Assembly: GCA_039812685.1 (NCBI GenBank)
Contig: JBDIBB010000029.1
Span: 1 to 36,592, forward strand
Direction: 5' to 3'
Origin: JBDIBB01 sp039812685
GTDB taxonomy: Bacteria; Acidobacteriota; Vicinamibacteria; Vicinamibacterales; JAFNAJ01
Length of the DNA: 36,592 bases
Shown here in pieces: positions 23,650-33,111 of the stretch (position 1 is its first letter; every line of letters starts with the position of its first letter). Below the pieces are notes generated by a model. That model ran no database searches. It saw only the letters and a program-made list of their open reading frames with translations, and was not told the DNA's origin. The translations under genes were made by a program, and so were the position numbers.

Positions 23650-24375
23650 CTAGTCCAACCGGAAATCGGCGCCGAGGTAAATCCGCTTCACGTCCTCGTC
23701 GGCAGCGAGCGCGGCCGGCGTCCCGCTGCGGAAAATGACTCCGTCATGCACGATATACGCCCGGTCGGTGATACGCAAGGTCTCCCGGACGTTGTGGTCG
23801 GTGATCAGCACGCCGATGCCGCGTTGCTTGAGGTGAAAGATGATCTTCTGGATGTCGGTGACCGCGATCGGGTCGATTCCGGCAAACGGCTCGTCGAGGA
23901 GGACGAACTTCGGCGAAATCGACAGGGCGCGGGTGATCTCGAGCCGCCGGCGCTCGCCGCCCGACAGCGTGTAGGCCATCGAGCGCGCCAGCGGCGTGAG
24001 GCCCAGTTCGGCGAGCAGCTCGCGCAGCCGCGCGCGGCGTGCGACCGCCGGCAGATCGAGCGTCTCGAGGATTGCGAGGATGTTCTGCTCGACGGTGAGC
24101 CCGCGGAACACCGAGGGTTCCTGCGGGAGGTAGCCGATGCCCTTCCGCGCGCGGACGTACATCGGGTTGGTGGTCACGTCGACCCCGTCGAGTTCGACGC
24201 GGCCCGAGTCGGGCGCGGTGAGTCCCACGACCATGTAGAAGGTCGTCGTCTTGCCCGCGCCGTTGGGCCCCAGCAGGCCCACCACCTCGCCTGACGAAAC
24301 GTCCAGCGTGACGCCGCGCACGACGGTGCGGCCGCCGTACGACTTCGTGAGCGCCAGGGTCCGCAGCGTCGCCAT
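23650..24375 (-). CDS. lptB: LPS export ATPase LptB
   Basis: LptB is the cytoplasmic ABC ATPase that drives LPS extraction. The 241-residue product has Walker A GPNGAGKTTTFY (34-45), the Q-loop at LPQEPSVFRGLTVEQNIL, signature LSGGERRRLEITRAL, Walker B KFVLLDEPFAGIDPIAV and H-loop ITDHNVRETL, followed by the LptB-type end RIYLGADFRL. ATG 24375 overlaps the lptCA stop by one base (TGATG), which argues for coupled synthesis of ATPase and bridge. Its membrane partner LptFG is encoded 17 kb away. Confidence 0.96.
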   Translation of the reverse strand: MATLRTLALTKSYGGRTVVRGVTLDVSSGEVVGLLGPNGAGKTTTFYMVVGLTAPDSGRVELDGVDVTTNPMYVRARKGIGYLPQEPSVFRGLTVEQNILAILETLDLPAVARRARLRELLAELGLTPLARSMAYTLSGGERRRLEITRALSISPKFVLLDEPFAGIDPIAVTDIQKIIFHLKQRGIGVLITDHNVRETLRITDRAYIVHDGVIFRSGTPAALAADEDVKRIYLGADFRLD

Positions 24376-26525
24376 CAGCGGATCCGCGGCTCCGGGCACT
24401 TGCCCCCGGAAGTCGTCTGCGTGCGCCGTTCGTCGCTGCCGTCGACGGCGATGGTATCCGTGGCCCTGTGGAAAGTCAACGTTTTCCCCAATGTTTCCCG
24501 GCATTCCTGTGGCAACTGCTCGAGGATCCGCACCTCGGGCGCGCCCGGCGCCGTCGCCATGACGTAGCGATCGTCGGCCGCGAAATACGACAGCCGCGCG
24601 CCGGTCGACTCGCGATGCTCGGTGTGCAGCGTGACGTCGGTGTACGCCTCCAGGCGCTCCAGCCGATCGCCGTCCGGCGCCAGGTACAACTCGATCGTCT
24701 GCGCGCGCAGATCGCCCTCCGGGCCGTTCATCCGCGCGTCGGTGGTGTAGGTCGCGCGCCGCAGTTCGTCCTCGTACACCAGATCGGCGCCGGTGGCCAC
24801 GGTGGTCTTCATCGCCGAGACCTGCGTCTTCGGGTCGGTGTCCAGCAGCCGCCAGGACGAGCGCACGCCGCCGCTGGCCGTCAGGTTGCCCTTGCGGTCG
24901 TCGAGCACGATCGTGGCCCCCTGAACCGCGGTCTCCCCCTGCCAGAGGCGGGCGTCGCCGGTGTAGGTGGCCCTGCCGCTGGCGCTGTCGTACGCGAGAT
25001 GCGCGGCCGTCACGTTCACCGGCTGGTCGTCCTTCAGCATGCCGGGTCGGCGGGGGCCGCCCGCGCCGGCCGTCTCGCGAGAGGATGCCTTCAGGAGGCT
25101 GCGCACGTCGGTCTCCGCCACCAGGCTCTGCCCTTCGAGCGTGATGTCGATGACGCGTGCCTCGATGGTGGCGCGCGAGTCGGTCACCTGCGCGCCGGCG
25201 CCGGCGGGCCCGGCGACCAGGCGCATGGTGCCCTTCGCCACGTCGTAGGCCGCATCGGGGGCGCCGCCCTCGATCTCGCCATCCGAGAGGCGCACCCCGC
25301 CCCCGAAGTTCGCGGCATCCAGGCCCGCGAAGCCCGGCTTCACCGCCGCGTCCAGCGACCGCGACCGCACGCGGCGGCTGCCACCCTGGACGCCGTTGCG
25401 CGACGGTTTCGCCTCGACGAACTCCACCTGGTCGAGGAAGCGCGCGTTGGTGAGGCCGCGCCCGGGCTCGCCCGTCGCCTCGAGCGACACGGCGCGGATC
25501 CGCCGCGCCGGCGTCGTCGCCTCGGCAGGCAGGCTCAACTCCACCTGGTCGCGGGCCGCGACGATGAGCGGGGTGCCGTCGGCCTCCAGGGTGATGTCCA
25601 TCCACGACGCAGCGAGCCGGCGTCCGGCCTGACCGTGTTCGCCGGCGAATTGAATCGAGGCGGCGCTGGCGAGCGTCACACGCTCGAGGGTGCGGCCATC
25701 CTCCCGGTAGTGCAGGTTGATGTCCTGTGCGGACATCGCCTCCAGTTGGCCCGGCCCCGTCGCCTCGAGGCGCACCTGCGAGTTGCCCCGCAGTTCCACC
25801 ATCGTCAGCAGGTCCTGGCCGGGCTGCAGGTACGCCATGGCGTTGTCGGCCTCGGCGCGCTGCGCGCCCTGGTCGATCGTGGTGTGGGCCTCGAGTCGCA
25901 GGTAGCGGTCGCGCCGTGCGAAGCCGGCGGCGCCCGCGCGCAGCGCCATCTGCCCGGTCCCGTCCGGCGCCGGCTCCACGTCGATCGCCGCGTCGGCGAG
26001 CATCCAGAGGACGTCGCGCGTGCGATCGTAGGTGGCCCCGCGCGAGGATCCCCGCATGCGGTTGCGCGAGAACCGGACCGCGTCGGGTACGCGCACGATG
26101 TCCTCGGCGCTGTCGTAGGCGGCGCGTTCGGCGTTCACGACGAGGCCGTCGCTCGCCTCGAGGCGCACGTCGCCCTCGACGTTCATCGCCGTCTGGTCCT
26201 CGCGCCCCTCTCCCTGCCTGGCCGTGAGCCGGAAGTCGCGGCCCGAGCGGTCAGGCAGCTTCACCTCCAGGCCGTCGACGAACCGGAGGCGCCCGTCTCC
26301 GTAGACGAGCATCCGCCCGTAGCTGACCTCGAGATCCTTGCGGAGGGCCTTGGCCAGCCAGGCCGTGCCCCCGACGCTCTCGGCGATGGCCTCCAGATCG
26401 GTACGGCCCGCATCGGCGGCCGGCGCCTGCGGCCCGGGCTCGCGGATCGCGAGGTAGACACCGGCCGCGAACAGGATCGCGAACGCGGCGAGGACATAGC
26501 GGACGGTTCGCTGCCAGCCGATCAT
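24375..26525 (-). CDS. lptCA: LptC-LptA fusion: inner-membrane anchored periplasmic LPS bridge protein
   Basis: The 716-residue product has one N-terminal membrane helix (about 8-26) and an LptC-like beta-jellyroll (about 55-175: YGRMLVYGDGRLRFVDGLEV, LTARQGEG, MRGSSRGATYDRTRDVLWM). A long beta-rich middle of OstA-like strands follows (175-480), and then LptA/OstA repeats (485-680: AAHLAYDSASGRATYTGDAR, GATIVLDDRKGNLTASGGV, LRAQTIELYLAPDGDRLERL). Standard LptC is about 190 residues and LptA about 180, so this is a fusion with extra jellyroll units. Two Cys residues (in PQECRE and GGKCPE) near the C-terminus could form a disulfide. It is 12 bases after recJ and overlaps lptB by one base. The exact domain boundaries are inferred. 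Confidence 0.85.
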   Translation of the reverse strand: MIGWQRTVRYVLAAFAILFAAGVYLAIREPGPQAPAADAGRTDLEAIAESVGGTAWLAKALRKDLEVSYGRMLVYGDGRLRFVDGLEVKLPDRSGRDFRLTARQGEGREDQTAMNVEGDVRLEASDGLVVNAERAAYDSAEDIVRVPDAVRFSRNRMRGSSRGATYDRTRDVLWMLADAAIDVEPAPDGTGQMALRAGAAGFARRDRYLRLEAHTTIDQGAQRAEADNAMAYLQPGQDLLTMVELRGNSQVRLEATGPGQLEAMSAQDINLHYREDGRTLERVTLASAASIQFAGEHGQAGRRLAASWMDITLEADGTPLIVAARDQVELSLPAEATTPARRIRAVSLEATGEPGRGLTNARFLDQVEFVEAKPSRNGVQGGSRRVRSRSLDAAVKPGFAGLDAANFGGGVRLSDGEIEGGAPDAAYDVAKGTMRLVAGPAGAGAQVTDSRATIEARVIDITLEGQSLVAETDVRSLLKASSRETAGAGGPRRPGMLKDDQPVNVTAAHLAYDSASGRATYTGDARLWQGETAVQGATIVLDDRKGNLTASGGVRSSWRLLDTDPKTQVSAMKTTVATGADLVYEDELRRATYTTDARMNGPEGDLRAQTIELYLAPDGDRLERLEAYTDVTLHTEHRESTGARLSYFAADDRYVMATAPGAPEVRILEQLPQECRETLGKTLTFHRATDTIAVDGSDERRTQTTSGGKCPEPRIR

Positions 26526-26537
26526 GGCGGTGCCGCG

Positions 26538-28304
26538 TCAGGCGCCCGTCGGGGCGTCGGTGGAGCCGGCCTCTGTCGCGGGCGTCACCGCCGCGGCGCG
26601 CACGTCGGCGAGCCGCAGTTCGACGGTGGTGTCGCCCATGTACGTGTTGCGCTCGAGCGCGTAGGCCACGTCGAGCGCGCGCCGGTTGGTCCTGATCGTC
26701 TCCGCGCGATCCGCCCCGCGCCACATCACGGCGCGGAACGTCCGGGCGCCCTGCCTCAACGACAGGCTCAGGTGCCGCTCCTTCATCACGCGTGGGTCGG
26801 CCGTCACCTCGGCAGGTCCGCTGCAGAACAGCGGCGAGGGATTGCCCATGCCGAACGGCGCCAGCCGGTCGAGACCCTCCATGATCTCCGGGCCGATCTC
26901 CGCCAGGCCCAGCGGCGCGTCCACCCGCAGGCGCGGCGTCAGGTCGTCGTGACTGAGCGTGTCGGCGGCGTGGGCCGCCATGTGTCGCCGCAGCTCGGGG
27001 ATGCGTTGGCTGCGGATGGTGAGGCCGGCTGCCTGCCGGTGGCCGCCGAAGCGCTCGAACAGCTCGCCGCAGTGCTGCAGCCCTCCCAGCATGTCGTAGG
27101 CGGGAATGCTGCGGCATGAACCGTGCGCGAGCTCGCCGTCCACCGACAGGACGATGGCGGGCCTCGCGTAGGTCTCGACCAGCTTCGACGCCACGATCCC
27201 GATCACGCCGCGGTGCCAGCCGTCGCCGGCGACGACCAGCAGGTTGTGGGCGCCGATCTCCGGATCCTTCTCGATCGCCTGCCGGGCGGCGTCCACGATC
27301 CGGCGTTCCTCGGCCTGCCGGCGCGCGTTCTCCTCGCCGAGCTGCCGCGCCAGCATCCGGGCCTCGTCCAGGCGCGCTTCGTCTGTCAGCAGCAGCAGTT
27401 GCGCGGCGAGATCGGGTGAGGCCATCCGGCCGGCGGCGTTGATGCGCGGCGCGACCCGGAACGCCACATGGCCGCTGTCGAGCCGCTGGCCGAGCAGCTT
27501 GGCCTCCTCGAGTAGTGCGCGCAACCCCACGGTGTGCCGGGGGGCCGAGAGTCCGTCGAGCCCGATCCGCGCGAGCACACGGTTCTCCCCCACGAGCGGC
27601 ACCACGTCGGCGATCGTCCCGATGGCGGCGATTTTCACGAAGCCCGCCAGGTGCGGCCGGAGACGGTCGCTTCGGGTCGCGAGTGCCTGCACGAGCTTGA
27701 AGGCGACGCCGACGCCCGCGAGATCCTTGAACGGATACGGGCAATCCTGGCGCCTCGGGTTGACCACGGCGAGCGCGTCCGGCAGCGCGCCGTCCGGTTC
27801 GTGGTGGTCGGTGATGATCAGATCGATCCCCAGTTCCCGCGCGCGGCGTGCCGCGTCGCCGGCGCGGATGCCGCAGTCCACCGAGACGATAAGCGTGACG
27901 CCGTCCGCGTGCAGGCGCTCGACGGCCGGGACGTTCAGGCCGTAGCCGTCGCGCATCCGTTCGGGGAGGAAATGCGAGACGTCGGCGCCGAGCAGCTCGA
28001 GCACGCGACGCAGCATCACCGTCGAGGTGACGCCGTCCACGTCATAGTCGCCGTGGATGGCAATCGGCTCGCGCCGGGCGATGGCCGCCTCGATGCGGTC
28101 CACGGCACGCGGCAGGTCGGTGAGCCGCATGGGATCGTGCAGGTGGTCCAGGCGCGGCTCGAGGAAGCGTGCCGCGGCCTCCGGGTCGCCCAAACCGCGG
28201 ATCACGAGCAGGCGCGCGACGATGGGCGGCAGGGCCAGGGCGTCGGCGAGGCGGGCGGCCCGCGATGCGTCGCAGGCCTCGATCATCCAGCGGCGGGCGA
28301 GCAT
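26538..28304 (-). CDS. recJ: Single-stranded-DNA-specific 5'-3' exonuclease RecJ
   Basis: RecJ is a DHH-family exonuclease used in recombination, mismatch and base-excision repair. The 588-residue product has motif I AIHGDYDVDGVTST (82-95), motif II VSVDCG (Asp143), the DHH motif ITDHHEPDG (Asp166, His167, His168), the DHHA1 domain with FGGHRQAAGLTI and a C-terminal OB region. ATG 28304 is used; ATG 28286 is an in-frame alternative that removes six residues. It lies 12 bases after accA and 12 bases before lptCA. Confidence 0.95.
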   Translation of the reverse strand: MLARRWMIEACDASRAARLADALALPPIVARLLVIRGLGDPEAAARFLEPRLDHLHDPMRLTDLPRAVDRIEAAIARREPIAIHGDYDVDGVTSTVMLRRVLELLGADVSHFLPERMRDGYGLNVPAVERLHADGVTLIVSVDCGIRAGDAARRARELGIDLIITDHHEPDGALPDALAVVNPRRQDCPYPFKDLAGVGVAFKLVQALATRSDRLRPHLAGFVKIAAIGTIADVVPLVGENRVLARIGLDGLSAPRHTVGLRALLEEAKLLGQRLDSGHVAFRVAPRINAAGRMASPDLAAQLLLLTDEARLDEARMLARQLGEENARRQAEERRIVDAARQAIEKDPEIGAHNLLVVAGDGWHRGVIGIVASKLVETYARPAIVLSVDGELAHGSCRSIPAYDMLGGLQHCGELFERFGGHRQAAGLTIRSQRIPELRRHMAAHAADTLSHDDLTPRLRVDAPLGLAEIGPEIMEGLDRLAPFGMGNPSPLFCSGPAEVTADPRVMKERHLSLSLRQGARTFRAVMWRGADRAETIRTNRRALDVAYALERNTYMGDTTVELRLADVRAAAVTPATEAGSTDAPTGA

Positions 28305-28316
28305 CCGGACCAGGTC

Positions 28317-29288
28317 TCAGCGGGCATCCTCGGTGAAGTCGATGCCGGGACGACCCATGCCTCGGAACTTGGCATATCGCCGTTCCAGGCGCTCGGCCGG
28401 CGGGAGAGCCGTCACGTCTTCGAGCGCCCTGGCGAGGGCCTCGCCCAGCAGCGCGGCAGCGGCCTCGGGATCCTGGTGCGCGCCGCCGTTGGGCTCGGCG
28501 ACGATCGAATCGACGATGCCGCGCTCGATCAGGTCGGGCGCGGTGATCTTGAGCGCGGACGCGGCCTCGATCTTCCGGCCGGCATCGCGCCAGAGGATGG
28601 CCGCACAGCCCTCGGGCGGGATCACGCTGTAGACGGCGAACTCCTGCATGAGCACCCGATCGCCGATGGCGAGCCCCAGCGCCCCGCCGCTGCCGCCCTC
28701 GCCGGTGATCGCGACGACGATCGGCACGTCGAGCACCGCCATCTCCCGCAGGTTGAGGGCGATCGCCTCGGCGATGCCCCGCTCCTCCGACTCGACGCCC
28801 GGATAGGCGGCCGGCGTGTCGACGAAGATGATGACGGGCCGGCCGAATTTCTCGGCCAGGCGCATGGCCCGCAAGGCCTTGCGATAGCCTTCGGGACGCG
28901 CGTAGCCGAAATTGCGCTGCAGCTTCTGCTTGGTGTCGCGTCCCTTCTGGTGTCCGGTCACCAGCACGGGCACGCCGCGGAAGCTGGCGAAGCCGGCCAC
29001 GATCGCGCCGTCGTCCGCATAGCGCCGGTCACCGTGGATCTCGTGGAACCCGGTGAAGAGACGGCCGACGTAGTCCAGCGTGTAGGGCCGGCTGGGGTGG
29101 CGTGCCACCAGGACCCGTTGCCAGGGCGTCAGCGACCGGTAGATGTCGGCCCTGATCTCGTCGGCCCGGCGACGCAGCTGACCGATGGCCTCGGTGCGCT
29201 GCGGCGTGGCCGGCAGCATGCCCAGGGCCTCGACCTCCTTCAGGAGGACGGCCACCGGCTCTTCGAAGTCGAGTATCTCCACTGCCAC
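28317..29288 (-). CDS. accA: Acetyl-CoA carboxylase carboxyltransferase subunit alpha AccA
   Basis: AccA pairs with AccD to transfer the carboxyl group from biotin to acetyl-CoA, the first step of fatty acid synthesis. From GTG 29288 (323 aa) the protein shows LDFEEPVAVLLKEVEAL at the N-terminus, ARHPSRPYTLDYVGRLF, GHQKGRDTKQKLQRNFG, DTPAAYPGVESEERG, ITGEGGSGGALGLAIGDRV and YSVIPPEGCAAILWRD, all standard AccA blocks. GTG 29282 is nearly as likely. The open frame to 29339 adds residues outside the family. A TAGAAT lies seven bases before GTG 29288, so the mRNA could be leaderless. accD is not in the window. Confidence 0.93.
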   Translation of the reverse strand: MAVEILDFEEPVAVLLKEVEALGMLPATPQRTEAIGQLRRRADEIRADIYRSLTPWQRVLVARHPSRPYTLDYVGRLFTGFHEIHGDRRYADDGAIVAGFASFRGVPVLVTGHQKGRDTKQKLQRNFGYARPEGYRKALRAMRLAEKFGRPVIIFVDTPAAYPGVESEERGIAEAIALNLREMAVLDVPIVVAITGEGGSGGALGLAIGDRVLMQEFAVYSVIPPEGCAAILWRDAGRKIEAASALKITAPDLIERGIVDSIVAEPNGGAHQDPEAAAALLGEALARALEDVTALPPAERLERRYAKFRGMGRPGIDFTEDAR

Positions 29289-29295
29289 GGACGCT

Positions 29296-29301
29296 ATTCT
29301 A
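29296..29301 (-). promoter_or_regulatory. Possible -10 element at the accA start
   Basis: On the minus strand TAGAAT (29301-29296), the same hexamer as the parA -10, lies seven bases before GTG 29288 in the 60-base dnaE-accA gap. There is no -35 match at 17 bases. If it is used, the transcript would begin at or near the start codon. Confidence 0.35.
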
Positions 29302-29348
29302 CCTTCCGGGACGTCCGGCCTCGGGTGTCCCCGCGGCAACGGCCTGAA

Positions 29349-32300
29349 TCAGCGCAGCTGGATGGAGCCGGCGCCGCACAGTTGCTCCACTTCCGACACC
29401 AGGCGTTCCGAGGGCTTGACGCGGACCGGCGCCTCGGCGAGCACGCGCAGCGGGACGCCGTCGCCGCGCACCTCGAGCGCGATCGTCAGGCGGCGGTCCC
29501 CCCGGTGACGGGCCAGCAGGCCGGCCAGCGCCTCGAACGTCGGCCGGCCGTGCGGCGGGACCGCCAGGCGCAGCACGACCTCCCGCGACAGCCGCTGGCG
29601 GACGATGGCGATCGGCATGATCTCGGCTGCCACCAGCCGCGCGCTCTCCTCGCTGCGCTCGAAGCGCCCGCGGACGACCACCATGGCGTCGTTCTGGGCG
29701 AGGTGGCCGCACTTCTCGTACGTGTCCGACCACACGCACACCTCGAAGCTGCCCGCGTCGTCCTCGAGCTGGAAGATCGCCATCCGGCCGCCGCTTCTGG
29801 TCTTGCCGTGCCTGGCGGCCGTGACGATGCCGCCCATCATCACATCGCTGGCCGAGGCGGTCAGTTCGCTGCTGTGCCGGGCGCCGAACGCCTTCAGGTC
29901 GGCGACGTGGCGCGACATCGGGTGTCCGCCCATGTAGAAACCGAGGGCTTCCTTCTCGAAGGCCAGCTGCTGGCTTTCGGTGAGGGGCTCGGCGTCGGCG
30001 AGCGGGATGGCGGCCGTCTGGCCGGAGTCCTCCAGCAGCGCCGAGAAGAGCTGCGACTGGCCCTGCTGGTTGTCGCGCTGGTGGCGGTTGCCGTGTTCGA
30101 TGGCGCGATCCACGGACGCCAGCAGGCGGGCGCGCCGCACGGTGACCGGCGATGCCGCCGCGCCTGGAGCATCGGCCAGGCCGTCCATCGCGCCGGCCTT
30201 CACCAGGCTCTCGAACACCCGCTTGTTGACCAGGCGGAGGTCGAGGTTCTCACAGAGCGTGAAGATCGACTCGATGCGGCCGCTTCGTTCGCGCGCCGCC
30301 ATCAGCGAGAGGATGGCGCCCTCGCCCGCGTTGCGGACGGCGCCCAGGCCGAAGCGCACGCCCTCGGGCTCCACCGTGAACCTCAGATCGCTGCGGTTGA
30401 TGTCCGGCGGCAGGATGGGCACGCCCAGTTCGCGGCACTCCCCCAGGTATGTCGTCAGCTTGTCGGTGTTCTGCGACTCGATCGTGAGCAGCGCCGCCAT
30501 GAAGTGCCGGGGGAAGTTCGCCTTCAGGTAGCCGGTGTGGTAGGCGAGCAGCGCGTAGGCCGTCGCGTGCGACTTGTTGAAGCCGTAGCCGGCGAAGTGC
30601 TCCATCAGCTCGAAGATTCGCGTCGCCTTCTTCCGCGCGAGGCCCTTGGCGACGGCGCCCTCGACGAAGCGCGCCTGCTGGGCCTTCATCACCTCGGGGT
30701 TCTTCTTCCCCATCGCCTTGCGCAGCACGTCGGCCTCGCCCAGGGTGAAGCCGCTCAGGTCGCGCGCGATGCGCATCACCTGCTCCTGGTAGGCGATCAC
30801 GCCGTAGGTGTCCCAGAGAATCGGCTCGAGCTGCGGCACGACGTATTCGATCGGCTTCCGCCCGTGGCGGCGCTCGATGAAGTCGTCGACGACCCCGCCC
30901 TTGAGCGGGCCCGGCCGGTAGAGCGCGTTGAGCGCGATGAGATCGTCGAAACGCTGGGGGCGGGCCTTGCGCAGCGTCTCGCGCATCCCCGAGCTCTCGA
31001 ACTGGAACACGCCGAGCGTGTGGCCTTCGGCAAACAGCTGATAGGTCTTCGCGTCCTCGAGCGCCAGCGAGGCCAGGTCGATCGTCAGCCCCTCGGTGCG
31101 CGCGATCTCCGCCAGGCAATCGGTGATCAGCGTCAGCGTGCTCAGCCCGAGGAAGTCCATCTTGAGGAGGCCCATCCGCTCGACCTCCTTCATCGCCCAC
31201 TGCGTGACGATCTGATCCTTGCTGTCCTTGTAGAGCGGGGCGAACTCGGTGATGGCGGCCGGCGCGATGACGACGCCCGCCGCGTGCACCGAGGCGTGCC
31301 GCGAGATGCCCTCGAGCCGGCGCGCCACCGCCAGCAGCTCCTGCACCTTCGCGTCCTTCTGTTCCAGCTCCTTCAGCCCGGGGCTCTCCTCGATCGCCTT
31401 CTCGAGCGTCATGTCGAGCGCGGCCGGGACGAGCTTGGCCACCCGGTCGGCCTCGGCAAACGGCAGGTCCATCACGCGCGCCACGTCGCGCACGACGGCC
31501 TTGGCCTTCATCGTCCCGAAGGTGATGATCTGGGCGACGTTCTCACGCCCGTACTTGCGCGTGACGTACTCGATGACCTCGCCCCGCCGCCGCTCGCAGA
31601 AGTCGATGTCGATGTCGGGCAGCGAGACGCGCTCCGGGTTGAGGAACCGCTCGAAGAGCAGGTCGAACTCGATCGGGTCGACGTCGGTGATGCGCAGGCA
31701 GTAGGCGACGAAGCTGCCGGCCGCCGAGCCGCGGCCCGGCCCGACCGGGATGCCGCGCTCGCGCGCGTAACGGATGAAGTCCCAGACGATCAGGAAGTAC
31801 CCGGCGTACTTCATCCGCTTGATCATCTCGATCTCGTACGCCAGGCGGCTCTCGTAGGTGTCGAGGCCGTGCTTGAGCGCCCCACGCGCCGCGAGCTCCC
31901 GCAGCCGCGGGAGCCGCTCGAGGAACCCCTGCCGCACCATGTGCTCGAAGTAATCGTCCAGGGTGAACCCGGCCGGCACCTCGAAGTTGGGCAGGTGGTT
32001 CTCCTTCGAGTCGAGGTCGACGAGGCAGCGTTCGGCGATGCGCGCGGTGTTGGCCAGCGCCGCCGGGAACTCCCCGAAGACCGCCGCCATCTCCTCCGGC
32101 GTCTTCAGGTAGAACTGGTCGCCGTGGTAGCGCAGGCGGTGCGCGTCGTTGACGCTCTTGCCGGTGCCGATGCACAGCAGCACGTCGTGGGGCTTGGAGT
32201 CGTCCTGCCGCAGGTAGTGGACGTCGTTGGTCACCACGAGACCAAGGCCGAGGCTGGCGCCGATGCCCGGGATGGCCTGGTTCACCTTCCGCTGCTCGTC

Positions 32301-32840
32301 GATGCCCTGGTACTGCATCTCCAGGAAGAAGTTCCCGGGGCCGAGGATGTCGCGGTACGTGGCGGCCGCCTGCGTCGCGCGCGCGATCTGATCGGTGCGG
32401 ATGCCGGTGGCCACCTCGCCCTTCAGGCAACTGCTCAGACCGATGAGCCCGCGTGCGTGCTGCGCGAGCAGGTCCTTGTCGATGCGCGGCTTGTAGTAGA
32501 AACCTTCGGTGTAGCCGGCCGACACCAGCTTCACGAGGTTGTGGAACCCTTCGCTGGTCTCGGCCAGCAGCACCAGATGGTTGGCCGTCTCGCCGGGCGT
32601 CCCGCTCCTGGTCCGGCGGTCACCCGGCGCGACGTAGACCTCGCAGCCGAGGATGGGCCGGATGCCGTGCTTCTTCGCCGCGTCGTGGAAGACGACGGCC
32701 GAGAACATGTTGCCGTGCTCGGTGACGGCCAGCGCCGGCATGCCCAGCGCCCTGGCCTGCTTCATCAGTTCCTCGACGCGGCAGGCGCCGTCGAGCAGCG
32801 AGTACTCGGTGTGCAGGTGCAGGTGAACGAATTCGGTCAT
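29349..32840 (-). CDS. dnaE: DNA polymerase III subunit alpha DnaE
   Basis: DnaE is the replicative polymerase catalytic subunit. The 1163-residue product starts MTEFVHLHLHTEYSLLDG with a PHP domain (1-280), then the polymerase core with the catalytic Asp pair in LPDIDIDFCERRRGEVIEYV, fingers with NKSHATAYALLAYHTGYLK, a helix-hairpin-helix region and an OB domain with GGIVTAARHGKTRSGGRMAI (about residue 985 on). In the PHP domain the nine metal ligands of proofreading-type DnaE all look present: His8, His10, Asp17, His42, Glu67, His88, Cys138, Asp206 and His208. This suggests an active PHP exonuclease, as in mycobacterial DnaE1 and unlike E. coli. ATG 32840 is chosen over the open frame to 33023 by the family N-terminus. 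No clear promoter was found in the 271 bases upstream. Confidence 0.96.
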   Translation of the reverse strand: MTEFVHLHLHTEYSLLDGACRVEELMKQARALGMPALAVTEHGNMFSAVVFHDAAKKHGIRPILGCEVYVAPGDRRTRSGTPGETANHLVLLAETSEGFHNLVKLVSAGYTEGFYYKPRIDKDLLAQHARGLIGLSSCLKGEVATGIRTDQIARATQAAATYRDILGPGNFFLEMQYQGIDEQRKVNQAIPGIGASLGLGLVVTNDVHYLRQDDSKPHDVLLCIGTGKSVNDAHRLRYHGDQFYLKTPEEMAAVFGEFPAALANTARIAERCLVDLDSKENHLPNFEVPAGFTLDDYFEHMVRQGFLERLPRLRELAARGALKHGLDTYESRLAYEIEMIKRMKYAGYFLIVWDFIRYARERGIPVGPGRGSAAGSFVAYCLRITDVDPIEFDLLFERFLNPERVSLPDIDIDFCERRRGEVIEYVTRKYGRENVAQIITFGTMKAKAVVRDVARVMDLPFAEADRVAKLVPAALDMTLEKAIEESPGLKELEQKDAKVQELLAVARRLEGISRHASVHAAGVVIAPAAITEFAPLYKDSKDQIVTQWAMKEVERMGLLKMDFLGLSTLTLITDCLAEIARTEGLTIDLASLALEDAKTYQLFAEGHTLGVFQFESSGMRETLRKARPQRFDDLIALNALYRPGPLKGGVVDDFIERRHGRKPIEYVVPQLEPILWDTYGVIAYQEQVMRIARDLSGFTLGEADVLRKAMGKKNPEVMKAQQARFVEGAVAKGLARKKATRIFELMEHFAGYGFNKSHATAYALLAYHTGYLKANFPRHFMAALLTIESQNTDKLTTYLGECRELGVPILPPDINRSDLRFTVEPEGVRFGLGAVRNAGEGAILSLMAARERSGRIESIFTLCENLDLRLVNKRVFESLVKAGAMDGLADAPGAAASPVTVRRARLLASVDRAIEHGNRHQRDNQQGQSQLFSALLEDSGQTAAIPLADAEPLTESQQLAFEKEALGFYMGGHPMSRHVADLKAFGARHSSELTASASDVMMGGIVTAARHGKTRSGGRMAIFQLEDDAGSFEVCVWSDTYEKCGHLAQNDAMVVVRGRFERSEESARLVAAEIMPIAIVRQRLSREVVLRLAVPPHGRPTFEALAGLLARHRGDRRLTIALEVRGDGVPLRVLAEAPVRVKPSERLVSEVEQLCGAGSIQLR

Positions 32841-33111
32841 GCCTCGACGGCCCCTGGATGCGATGTGCGGCGCGGCGCCAGTCCTATTCGGCGCCACGTG
32901 CCGTGGGCGGCGTCTTCCGATTATCGGCGAGCCAGCCGCTCTTTGTGCCGGCAAGCGGATTGGCCGCGATCCCGACATCTGCTCGCGCGCGACCCCGATG
33001 CCGGACGGCCCGCGCCGCTGCACGCGTCAACGGGAACACGCCGTGAGAACGAGGATTGAACCGCGCCGGCTTCAGCGCTCCCCGCGTTCCGGTACAACAG
33101 CGAACGTCGAG

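Noticed and set aside
27534..33059. Very long open frame on the plus strand opposite dnaE, accA and recJ
   Set aside because: It runs antisense to three well-supported genes, is rich in His/Arg/Gln/Ala/Gly, and has no domain; high GC with strong third-position bias opens the opposite frame.
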